A stretch of DNA of 64,000 nt from Sphingomonas quercus (GTDB lineage Bacteria; Pseudomonadota; Alphaproteobacteria; Sphingomonadales; Sphingomonadaceae), in contig NZ_JAHKRT010000002.1 of the NCBI RefSeq assembly GCF_018863195.1, positions 434,001-498,000 of the forward strand, in the 5' to 3' direction. Below, piece by piece: positions 11,168 to 18,590 of the stretch. A program made the translations under genes and the position numbers. The first letter of the stretch is position 1. Every line of letters begins with the position of its first letter. The notes below the pieces were generated by a model. The model did no database searches and was not told the DNA's origin. It saw nothing but the letters and a program-made list of their open reading frames with translations.

Positions 11168-11169
11168 CC

Positions 11170-11237
11170 CCCGACCGACGTTCAGCCTCTGGCGCGCCCT
11201 TCCGTTGCCGTTCAAGCTCAGCCTGAACGGGGTCGGG
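11170..11237. terminator. Stem-loop between convergent E2 and MFS genes
   Basis: Two inverted repeats stack directly: an inner CCGTTCA/TGAACGG pair (11208-11214 with 11224-11230) and an outer CCCGACC/GGTCGGG pair (11170-11176 with 11231-11237). The region separates two converging genes, so it is a plausible bidirectional transcription terminator. There is no T-run, as is common in this GC-rich group. The inner arm also resembles short palindromes scattered in sphingomonad intergenic DNA. Confidence 0.5.
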
Positions 11238-11252
11238 TGACTCCGTCGGGAT

Positions 11253-12503
11253 TTAAGCCGCCGGCGCCGGCGGCTGGTGATGGGCGCGGAACAGCTTGCC
11301 GCGCTCCGTCGCTGCCACGATCCCCAGCGCGACGATCGCAAAGACCGTGAAGCCCGCCGCCACCGGCACCGTCGTCCCGTCAAACTGCTGGCCGATGGCG
11401 AAGCCGGCCAGCGCCCCGCCCACCGTGCTCGCAAAGCCCTGTAGCGAGGCCGCGGCGCCCGCGACGCTGCCCAGATTCTCCATCGCCATCGCCCCGAAAT
11501 TGGCGCCGCACAGCGAAAAGCAGAACATCGTCAGCGCCTGGAGGATCGCGAAGCTGGCCAGCGTCTCATGCCCCGTCGCGGCGACGAGGAGATGGACGGC
11601 GCCGCAGCCGAGCAGCCCGATCAGCGCGGTGTGCGACACACGCCGCGTGCCCAGCCGCTCGACGATGCGCGAGTTGAGGAAGGAGCCCACCGCCATGCAG
11701 CTGCCGATGGTCGCGAACACCACCGGCAGCGCATGCGGCCGATGGAAGGTGTCGGCCGTGATCTGCTCCACGGAGTTGATGAAGCCGAACAGCCCGCCTG
11801 ACAGCAAGGTCATCGCCAGCGTGTAGCCCACCGACATGCGATCCCTGACGACGCGGGCCCAGGCCGCGGCGATGGCCCGCGGATCGATCGAGCGGCGGAA
11901 TTCGGGATGCAGGGTTTCCGGCAGCTTGAGCGCCGTCCAGGTGAGGATCAGCGCGCCGAGCACGCCGAGCAGACCGAAGATCCACCGCCACGGCCCGACC
12001 ATCAGCACCAATGTACCCACGCTCGGTGCCAGGATCGGCACCACCAGGAAGACGATGAAGGCGAGGCTCATCACCCGAGCCATCGGTCGCCCGGAATAGC
12101 AATCGCGCACCACCGATACCGCGACGACGCGCGACGCGGCCGCGCCGACGCCCTGAAGCCCGCGGGCGATGATCAGCATGGTGAAGCTGCCCGACACGGT
12201 GATCACCACCGAGAAGAGCACATAGGCGGCGAGCCCGCCGATCAGCACCGGCCGCCGCCCGAACCGATCGGACAAGGTGCCGTGGACGAGCTGCGCCACG
12301 CCGAAGCCGAGCAGATAGGCCGTGATCACCCATTGCCGGTCATTCTCATGGGTGACGCCGAGACTGTCCCCGATCGCGGCCAGCGCCGGCAGCATGGAAT
12401 CGATCGCCAGCGCGTTCAGCATCATCATGCACGCCACCATCGCGACGAAGGCGCGAAAGCTCAGCCCGGGATGCGGACTGTTGGCAGGTGGCGATGCAGA
12501 CAT
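11253..12503 (-). CDS. Bcr/CflA-type MFS drug efflux transporter
   Basis: This 416-residue protein has about twelve hydrophobic segments. MFS motifs of the drug:H+ antiporter-1 group are visible: VHGTLSDRFGRRPVLIGG between TM2 and TM3, and the TM5 region VAVSVVRDCYSGRPMARVMS, close to the Bcr/CflA consensus. It would export small drugs from the cytoplasm, inferred from the family. It is a single-gene unit that converges on the E2 gene. Its start at 12503 is ~100 bases from the divergent lepA start, so the two promoters share that gap. Confidence 0.88.
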   Translation of the reverse strand: MSASPPANSPHPGLSFRAFVAMVACMMMLNALAIDSMLPALAAIGDSLGVTHENDRQWVITAYLLGFGVAQLVHGTLSDRFGRRPVLIGGLAAYVLFSVVITVSGSFTMLIIARGLQGVGAAASRVVAVSVVRDCYSGRPMARVMSLAFIVFLVVPILAPSVGTLVLMVGPWRWIFGLLGVLGALILTWTALKLPETLHPEFRRSIDPRAIAAAWARVVRDRMSVGYTLAMTLLSGGLFGFINSVEQITADTFHRPHALPVVFATIGSCMAVGSFLNSRIVERLGTRRVSHTALIGLLGCGAVHLLVAATGHETLASFAILQALTMFCFSLCGANFGAMAMENLGSVAGAAASLQGFASTVGGALAGFAIGQQFDGTTVPVAAGFTVFAIVALGIVAATERGKLFRAHHQPPAPAA

Positions 12504-12607
12504 GATGATTGCGGCAATGCAGCAGAGGGGGCGGCTTGTCCATCTTTGGAGTTTGCCGGCTTGAATGCTATGCGCCTCGCCAACTCTCCCGAAAGAATGA
12601 CTTGCCT

Positions 12608-14404
12608 GTGGCGACGCCTCTCGAAAAGATCCGTAATTTCAGCATCATCGCGCACATCGATCATGGCAAGTCGACGCTCGCCGATCGGCTGATCCAGCGC
12701 ACCGGCGGCCTGACGGATCGCGAGATGTCGGCGCAGGTGCTCGACAACATGGATATCGAGAAGGAACGCGGCATCACCATCAAGGCGCAGACCGTGCGCC
12801 TCGAGTGGAAGGGTCATGTGCTGAATCTCATGGACACGCCGGGCCATGTCGACTTCGCCTATGAGGTCTCGCGCAGCCTCGCGGCCTGCGAGGGCGCGCT
12901 GCTGGTGGTGGACGCGGCGCAGGGCGTCGAGGCGCAGACGCTGGCCAATGTCTATCAGTCGATCGAGCATGATCACGAGATCGTGCCGGTGATCAACAAG
13001 ATCGACCTGCCCGCCGCCGAGCCGGAAAAGGTCCGCCACGAGATCGAGGATATCATCGGCCTCGACGCATCGGGCGCGGTGCTCGCCTCGGCCAAATCGG
13101 GCATCGGCATCGACGAGATACTGGACGCGATCGTCGAGCGCATCCCCGCGCCCAGGGGGGATATCGACGCGCCCTTGAAGGCGATGCTGATCGACAGCTG
13201 GTACGATCCTTATCTGGGCGTCGTCATCCTTATCCGGGTGATCGACGGGATGATTCGCAAGGGTCAGCAGATCAAGTTCATGAACGCCGGCACCCAGCAT
13301 CTGGTGGATCGCGTCGGCTGTTTCCGCCCGAAGATCGAGCAGCTGACCGAACTCGGCCCCGGCGAGGTCGGCTTCATCACCGCCCAGATCAAGGAGGTCA
13401 GCCAGACCGCTGTCGGCGACACCATCACCGACGTGAAGCGCCCGGCGGCAGAGGCGCTGCCCGGCTTCAAGGAAGTGCAGCCGGTGGTGTTCTGCGGGCT
13501 GTTCCCGGTCGACGCCAACGATTTCGACAAGCTGCGCGAATCGATCTCCAAGCTCCGGCTCAACGACGCCTCGTTCAGCTTCGAGATGGAGACCTCGGCA
13601 GCGCTCGGCTTCGGCTTTCGCTGCGGCTTTCTCGGCCTGTTGCACCTGGAGATCATCCAGGAACGGCTGACCCGCGAATATGATCTCGACCTGATCACCA
13701 CCGCGCCGTCGGTGGTCTACAAGATTCATCTCACCCATGGCGGCGGCGAGATCGAGCTGCACAATCCCGCCGACATGCCCGATCCCAACAAGATCGAGAT
13801 GATCGAGGAGCCGTGGATCGAGGCGACGATCTACGTGCCCGACGAATATCTCGGGCCGATCCTCAAGCTCTGCCAGGATCGCCGCGGCATCCAGAAGAAC
13901 CTCACCTATGTCGGCGGCCGCGCCCAGCTCGTCTATGAGCTGCCGCTCAACGAGGTGGTGTTCGATTTCTACGACCGCCTGAAATCGATCAGCCGCGGCT
14001 ATGCCAGCTTCGACTATCACCAGACCGGCTATCGCGAGGGCGACCTCGTCAAGATGTCGATCCTCGTCAACAACGAGCCGGTCGATGCCTTGTCGATGAT
14101 CGTCCACCGCGCCGCCGCCGAGGCGCGCGGCCGCCACATGTGCGAGCGGCTGAAGGACCTCATCCCGCGTCATCTGTTCAAGATCCCGATCCAGGCGGCG
14201 ATCGGCGGCAAGGTCATCGCTCGCGAGACGATCGCGGCGCTGCGCAAGGACGTCACCGCCAAATGCTATGGCGGCGACGCGACCCGCAAGCGCAAGCTTC
14301 TCGAAAAGCAGAAGGAAGGCAAGAAGCGGATGCGCGAATATGGCTCCGTGCAGATCCCGCAGGAAGCCTTCATCGCCGCGCTGCGCATGGGCGACGAGGG
14401 ATAG
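12608..14404 (+). CDS. lepA: Elongation factor 4 (LepA), ribosome-associated GTPase
   Basis: This 598-residue protein has all LepA landmarks. The GTPase motifs are [13 protein letters not shown] (G1), [12 protein letters not shown] (G3) and [10 protein letters not shown] (G4). EF-G-like domains follow, then the LepA-specific C-terminal domain with [20 protein letters not shown] near the end. LepA acts on stalled ribosomes and promotes back-translocation. I chose the GTG at 12608, which gives [20 protein letters not shown] at the normal family length. The longer frame from 12509 would add 33 residues of non-conserved sequence. Confidence 0.97.
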   Translation: MATPLEKIRNFSIIAHIDHGKSTLADRLIQRTGGLTDREMSAQVLDNMDIEKERGITIKAQTVRLEWKGHVLNLMDTPGHVDFAYEVSRSLAACEGALLVVDAAQGVEAQTLANVYQSIEHDHEIVPVINKIDLPAAEPEKVRHEIEDIIGLDASGAVLASAKSGIGIDEILDAIVERIPAPRGDIDAPLKAMLIDSWYDPYLGVVILIRVIDGMIRKGQQIKFMNAGTQHLVDRVGCFRPKIEQLTELGPGEVGFITAQIKEVSQTAVGDTITDVKRPAAEALPGFKEVQPVVFCGLFPVDANDFDKLRESISKLRLNDASFSFEMETSAALGFGFRCGFLGLLHLEIIQERLTREYDLDLITTAPSVVYKIHLTHGGGEIELHNPADMPDPNKIEMIEEPWIEATIYVPDEYLGPILKLCQDRRGIQKNLTYVGGRAQLVYELPLNEVVFDFYDRLKSISRGYASFDYHQTGYREGDLVKMSILVNNEPVDALSMIVHRAAAEARGRHMCERLKDLIPRHLFKIPIQAAIGGKVIARETIAALRKDVTAKCYGGDATRKRKLLEKQKEGKKRMREYGSVQIPQEAFIAALRMGDEG

Positions 14405-14493
14405 GGCATCGCGCCGGACGGGCACCGTGCCGCCCCACGATCCTCGCCACCCTACATGATCCTGACCGTCGCGGGGCGGGGCCACGCCCGTCG

Positions 14494-14853
14494 TTAGCCG
14501 GCGCTCTCGCGAAGATAGGCCCGCATCCGCTCCTGCACCTCGGTGGTGAGCGCCACAGTCATGCAGTCCGGCGCCTCGCGGTCGGGGATCTTGCGGAGCA
14601 GGCCGCGCTCTTCGAGCAGGTCGACCCAGCGCCGCGCCGCTGCCGCCGGCACGCCCGCCGCCGAGCCGACGCGGGCGAGCGGCGCACGCACATGGGTCTC
14701 GCTGGCCAGGAACAGCTCGAGCATGATCTCCCACGCCGGATTGGCGAACAGGTCCTCGCCGAACAGCGCGGCGCGGCGCCGGCGCTCTTCGAGCAGGTGG
14801 CGCGCCGTCTCCGCCGGGTCCGTCTCAATCGCGTCGGCGGGCCTCCCGATCAT
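14494..14853 (-). CDS. Small winged-helix DNA-binding protein, uncharacterised
   Basis: This 119-residue protein starts at the ATG at 14853, two bases after the radC stop, so it is probably translated from the same message. The central part (LARVGSAAGVPAAAARRWVDLLEERG) has the helix-turn-helix plus wing pattern of MarR/ROK-like winged helices, and LLRKIPDREAPDCMTVALT would form the wing. The N-terminus is an Arg-rich helix (HLLEERRRRAALFG). I do not recognise the family beyond a probable transcriptional regulator. Confidence 0.7.
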   Translation of the reverse strand: MIGRPADAIETDPAETARHLLEERRRRAALFGEDLFANPAWEIMLELFLASETHVRAPLARVGSAAGVPAAAARRWVDLLEERGLLRKIPDREAPDCMTVALTTEVQERMRAYLRESAG

Positions 14854-14855
14854 GT

Positions 14856-15479
14856 TCAGACATGACCAAGCGCGTGCAGGCTGACCACGCCGGAACGCGC
14901 GATGATCATGTGATCGAGCAGGCGGATGTCGAGCGCGTTGGCGGCGTTGGCGAGCAGGCGGGTGGTGTCGATATCCTGCCGGCTGGGCTTGGGATCGCCG
15001 CTCGGGTGATTGTGCGCGAGCACGATCGACGAGGCGCCCAGCTCCAGCGCGCGACGGATGATGTCGCGCGGCTGGCAAGGGGCGAAGCCGATCGTGCCGC
15101 GCGCCACCATCTCGTCGCGGATCAGTCGGTTGCGGACGTCGAGATACAGCGCGTGCACCTCTTCATGCGACAGGTTGGCGAGCTGCATGCGCAGATAGGC
15201 GACGAGCGCGTTGGCGTTGGAAAGCAGCGGCTCCTCCAGCCGCTCGGGCCGCAGGCTGTGCAGCATCGAGGCGCGCATCGTCGCGAGCAGTTCGGCGACA
15301 GGCTTGCCGGCGATCGCGACCAGCCGTTCGGGGCTCGCCGACAGCGTCTGGCCGAGCGAGCCGAACTCCTCGATCAGCCGCGCCGCGACGGCGGCGGCAT
15401 TGCCGGCGAGGATGGGGTGTAGGAGACCGCCCAGGAGCTGTCGGCACCGCAGGCGGCCAGCCGCCGCTGATGACGCCAC
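14856..15479 (-). CDS. radC: RadC-like JAB/JAMM-domain protein
   Basis: The C-terminal half carries the RadC/JAMM signature LAHNHPSGDPKPSRQDID with the metal-binding His and Asp residues, preceded by GTIGFAPCQPRDIIRRAL. A helix-hairpin-helix-like stretch (ERLVAIAGKPVAELLATM) lies before it. RadC proteins were linked historically to DNA repair, but their activity is not established. The start is uncertain. The best in-frame codon is a GTG at 15479 (207 residues), which makes the gene overlap the preceding membrane-protein gene by ~106 bases in another frame. The protein lacks part of the usual N-terminus, so a frame error or a short form is possible. Confidence 0.75.
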   Translation of the reverse strand: MASSAAAGRLRCRQLLGGLLHPILAGNAAAVAARLIEEFGSLGQTLSASPERLVAIAGKPVAELLATMRASMLHSLRPERLEEPLLSNANALVAYLRMQLANLSHEEVHALYLDVRNRLIRDEMVARGTIGFAPCQPRDIIRRALELGASSIVLAHNHPSGDPKPSRQDIDTTRLLANAANALDIRLLDHMIIARSGVVSLHALGHV

Positions 15480-15859
15480 GTCGCCACCACCAGCACCAGC
15501 AGCATCGGATAGATCGAAAGGGTCACGGCGTTTCCGTACACCCTCGGGATCACGTCCGGCGCGAGAATGCTGAGGTGCGAAACCAAATTCACGCCCTGCA
15601 TGGCGGTCATCCAGAGTGGCCAAAACCGCCTCGTCGTCAGAGCCAGGATGAAGAACAGCGCGAAGACGATCAGATCGACCATCAGCATGCCGTGTTCGAC
15701 GTGTTGGAAGCGGGTGAGCCATGCGGAAGCAACCAATGGAGAAAGCACGGAACCGAGGAACAGGATGGCGGCCGCGATCCGCTCCGGCGCTCCGCCGCGC
15801 ATCAGCGCATAGCCGCATGCGAGCACCAGGAGCACCGAGAACAGAATGAAACGGATCAT
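15374..15859 (-). CDS. Small integral membrane protein, uncharacterised
   Basis: This 161-residue protein has four hydrophobic segments. The first is a signal-like MIRFILFSVLLVLACGYALM, and FALFFILALTTRRFWPLWM and SIYPMLLVLVVATWR are later ones. It looks like an inner-membrane protein of unknown function. The final ~30 residues (ending PAMPPPSRRG) are hydrophilic and overlap the N-terminal coding region of radC in another frame. The natural end may lie nearer VATWRHQRRL. It is the first gene of the minus-strand group membrane protein-radC-winged helix. Confidence 0.6.
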   Translation of the reverse strand: MIRFILFSVLLVLACGYALMRGGAPERIAAAILFLGSVLSPLVASAWLTRFQHVEHGMLMVDLIVFALFFILALTTRRFWPLWMTAMQGVNLVSHLSILAPDVIPRVYGNAVTLSIYPMLLVLVVATWRHQRRLAACGADSSWAVSYTPSSPAMPPPSRRG

Positions 15860-15910
15860 CCCTTATCCGGATCACCAATGGCGATCCGGATCAAGAGCCG
15901 GACGGCCGGA

Positions 15911-16237
15911 TCACGGCACGGCGACGCTGTCGCCGAGGCTGGTCACCGGAATGCGCAGGTCCTTGCGGGTCTGGTTGAGCGTGTAATGGCCGGCGGCGGT
16001 CTGCTCCATCGCCTGGGCCAGGCTGTTCAGCGCGGCGGCGATCTGCGCGAAGGCGGGCTGGCCGGCGATCGGGGAAAGGCCGGCGGCGGTGCGGGCGACC
16101 GACATGGTCATGGCAAGCTCGCCGCCCTTGGCGAAAGCCTCGGAGAGCGCGAGTTCGAAGGCGTTGAGGCTGAGGCCGATCTCTTCGGCGGCCTGGAAAC
16201 GGGCGTCACGGGTGTGACGGAGCTGCGTAACGGACAT
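15911..16237 (-). CDS. Small helical protein of unknown function
   Basis: This 108-residue protein is predicted to be almost wholly alpha-helical, with two long amphipathic stretches (FQAAEEIGLSLNAFELALSE and AFAQIAAALNSLAQAMEQTA) and no membrane segment or Cys. A strong ribosome-binding site (GGGAGAAG) precedes the ATG at 16237, which supports expression. I do not recognise a family. Position next to the LuxR-type gene may hint at a shared pathway, but nothing in the sequence proves it. Confidence 0.65.
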   Translation of the reverse strand: MSVTQLRHTRDARFQAAEEIGLSLNAFELALSEAFAKGGELAMTMSVARTAAGLSPIAGQPAFAQIAAALNSLAQAMEQTAAGHYTLNQTRKDLRIPVTSLGDSVAVP

Positions 16238-16307
16238 AACTTCTCCCTAGCGCGCAGGGCATCGCTGCCCGCGCGGCTTTCTGAAGGTGAGCGATCCTGA
16301 ATTGGGG

Positions 16308-16874
16308 TCAGCGCGCCAGCGAACGCGCCAGTTGGGAGAGCGTCGCGAAGCTGTTGATCAGCAATCCGGTGCCGACCAGCAGGCCGAACAGGATGATCAG
16401 CGACCACATGCCTCGCTGCCAGATCGTCAGGTCATTGTGCGGCCTCCGGGCTGTCCGGAAGGGCCAGTCGAATGTCGCGGGCGGGGTCAGGGAGAAGTGA
16501 TCGAACGCCGCGCGCTCTTCCCCGACATGCACACCTCTGAACGCTTCGCCAGGCTCCCTCTCGGGTTCAGGTGACGAGGCAAAGGTGGCGAAATCGACGG
16601 ATTCGGAAACCCGTATCGGATCGCATGTGATTCGATACGGGGCGGCTTCATCCTCCCCGTAGCCGGTCTCATGGACATGGAAGAGGGTGGCGGCCTCGAT
16701 CCGGTTGGCAACGCCGAGCTTGGCACGCGCGCTGTCGAGATAGCCGTCGACAGTGCGTTTGGAGAGGCCGAACAGCCGCGCAATGTCCTTGGATTGCTTG
16801 TGCTGATACACCAAGCGTAGACATTCACGCTCGCGTTCGGTCAGATCGGCAAAGCGAACTGGCTGCATGCGCAT
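16308..16874 (-). CDS. LuxR-type regulator with C-terminal membrane anchor
   Basis: This is a 188-residue protein. Residues ~10-60 form a LuxR/GerE helix-turn-helix: LTERERECLRLVYQHKQSK and DIARLFGLSKRTVDGYLDSA. No receiver or ligand domain precedes it. The middle is charged and probably flexible. Near the C-terminus there is one strong hydrophobic helix (MWSLIILFGLLVGTGLLI) followed by a short basic tail. The predicted arrangement is a DNA-binding head in the cytoplasm tethered to the inner membrane by its tail. The longer frame upstream to 17561 lies antisense to folA and is not coding. Two ATGs (16874, 16868) are possible starts. Confidence 0.8.
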   Translation of the reverse strand: MRMQPVRFADLTERERECLRLVYQHKQSKDIARLFGLSKRTVDGYLDSARAKLGVANRIEAATLFHVHETGYGEDEAAPYRITCDPIRVSESVDFATFASSPEPEREPGEAFRGVHVGEERAAFDHFSLTPPATFDWPFRTARRPHNDLTIWQRGMWSLIILFGLLVGTGLLINSFATLSQLARSLAR

Positions 16875-17120
16875 CCCGTACCGGAAAACAATCGTCCACC
16901 GGGCGACCCGGCATTGCTGGCAAGCTATATCGTTTCGTCGTCTGATTTGACAGGCATTCCGCGACACAGGCGTGACCCGATCGCCCGAATCCGGGGTTTC
17001 TCCTTCAGTTTTGGCGGATGGCCGCGATTTATTGGCAGTCATCGCGGGGATCGCCGAATGAACAACGGGCGAATCGCCTGGGGCTTTACGCCGTCGGCCG
17101 GCTGGGCGAGAGCATCGGCG

Positions 17121-17618
17121 ATGGAACCCGCGATCGTCTTCTACGTGGCGCGCGCCGACAATGGCGTCATCGGCCGCGACGGCGGCCTGCCCTGGCGGCT
17201 GCCGGCCGACCTCAGGCGCTTCAAGGCGCTGACCATGGGCAAGCCGATGCTGATGGGTCGCGCCACCTTCGAGAGCCTCGGCGGCCCGTTGCCCGGCCGG
17301 CGCCATCTGGTGCTGACCCGCGACGCCGGCTGGCGGGCGGACGGCGCGGAGCCGGTGCCGACGCTGGCCGCCGCGCTCGCCGCGGCGGGGCCGGTAGCGG
17401 AGCTGGCGGTGATCGGCGGCGCGCAGGTCTTCGCGGCGCTCCGCGCCCGCGCGGCCCGCGTCGAGCTGACCGAAGTGCACGACATGGCCATTGCCGGGGA
17501 TACCATCCTGCCGGCCTTCGCCGCCGAGGAAGGCTGGCGCGAGACTGCGCGCGAGGATCATCCCGCCGCCGATGGTCGCCCGGCCTACAGCTTCGTTACG
17601 CTGGTGCGCCGCGCCTGA
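17121..17618 (+). CDS. folA: Dihydrofolate reductase
   Basis: This 165-residue enzyme reduces dihydrofolate to tetrahydrofolate with NADPH. The N-terminal signature GVIGRDGGLPWRLPADLRRF contains the substrate-binding Trp-Arg/Asp region. GKPMLMGRATFESLG and AVIGGAQVF are the cofactor-binding segments. I chose the ATG at 17121 because it places the catalytic motif at the normal distance from the N-terminus. The longer open frame from 16914 adds unrelated residues. ribF starts 19 bases downstream. Confidence 0.93.
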   Translation: MEPAIVFYVARADNGVIGRDGGLPWRLPADLRRFKALTMGKPMLMGRATFESLGGPLPGRRHLVLTRDAGWRADGAEPVPTLAAALAAAGPVAELAVIGGAQVFAALRARAARVELTEVHDMAIAGDTILPAFAAEEGWRETAREDHPAADGRPAYSFVTLVRRA

Positions 17619-17637
17619 GCTTCCTATAGCAGCGGCA

Positions 17638-18579
17638 ATGGAAACTCTGTCGAGCGACGTGGCCGTGCCGGCGGGCCTGAGGGGGGCTATCGTCGCGCTG
17701 GGAAATTTCGACGGCTTCCACCGCGGCCATCAGGCGGTGGTCGGCCGTGCCGTTTCGCGTGCGCGCGCCGAGGGGCGGCCGGCGATCGTCGCCACCTTCG
17801 ATCCGCATCCCGCCCGCCTGTTCCGGCCCGATGCCGCCCCCTTCCTGCTCACCACCATTCCGCAGCGCGTCGCCCTGTTCGCGGCGGCAGGCGCCGACGC
17901 CGCCTATGTGCTGCGCTTCGATCGGGCGCTGGCCGGAGTCGCCGCCGCCGAGTTCGTCAGCGACTGGCTGGTCGGCCGGATCGGTGCCGCCGGCGTGGTG
18001 ACCGGCGAGGATTTCAGCTTCGGGCGGGGCGGCGCCGGCAATGCCGCGGTGCTCGCCGAGCTGGCGGGCGCGCACGGCGTTTCCGCCGACGCGGTGGCAC
18101 CGGTGGTGGCGGACGAGGCGCCGGTCTCCTCGTCGCGCATCCGCCAGGCGCTGCGCGACGCCGATCCGGGGGAGGCGGCGCGGCTGCTCACTCGCCCCTT
18201 TGCCATCCGCGGCACGGTGATCCACGGCGACAAGCGCGGCCGGACGATCGGCTACCCCACCGCCAATCTGCTGCTCGGCGATTATGTGCGGCCGGCCTAT
18301 GGCATCTATGCGGTGCGGGGGCGCCTCGCCGACGGGCGGGTGCTGGATGGCGCCGCCAATCTCGGCGTCCGCCCCAGCTTTGATCCGCCGCGCGAGCTGC
18401 TCGAGCCTTATTTCTTCGATTTCTCCGGCGATCTCTACGGGCAGGAGATCAGCGTCGAGCTGATCGCCCACCTGCGCGCCGAGGCGAGGTTCGACACGCT
18501 CGCCGCGCTCACCGCGCAGATGGAGGCGGATTGCGAGCGGGCGCGGGCGATCCTTGCCGGAAATCGCCCGCTGGCTTAA
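17638..18579 (+). CDS. ribF: Bifunctional riboflavin kinase / FAD synthetase
   Basis: This 313-residue protein makes FMN and FAD from riboflavin. The N-terminal adenylyltransferase domain has the GNFDGFHRGHQAVV nucleotide-binding motif and ATFDPHPARLF. The junction EAPVSSSRIRQALRDADPGEA is typical. The C-terminal flavokinase domain has RGRTIGYPTANLLLGDYVRP. Start codon: the ATG at 17638, just after the folA stop. It precedes ileS and lspA, a widespread bacterial gene order. Confidence 0.96.
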   Translation: METLSSDVAVPAGLRGAIVALGNFDGFHRGHQAVVGRAVSRARAEGRPAIVATFDPHPARLFRPDAAPFLLTTIPQRVALFAAAGADAAYVLRFDRALAGVAAAEFVSDWLVGRIGAAGVVTGEDFSFGRGGAGNAAVLAELAGAHGVSADAVAPVVADEAPVSSSRIRQALRDADPGEAARLLTRPFAIRGTVIHGDKRGRTIGYPTANLLLGDYVRPAYGIYAVRGRLADGRVLDGAANLGVRPSFDPPRELLEPYFFDFSGDLYGQEISVELIAHLRAEARFDTLAALTAQMEADCERARAILAGNRPLA

Positions 18580-18590
18580 GCGCCGGGGCG

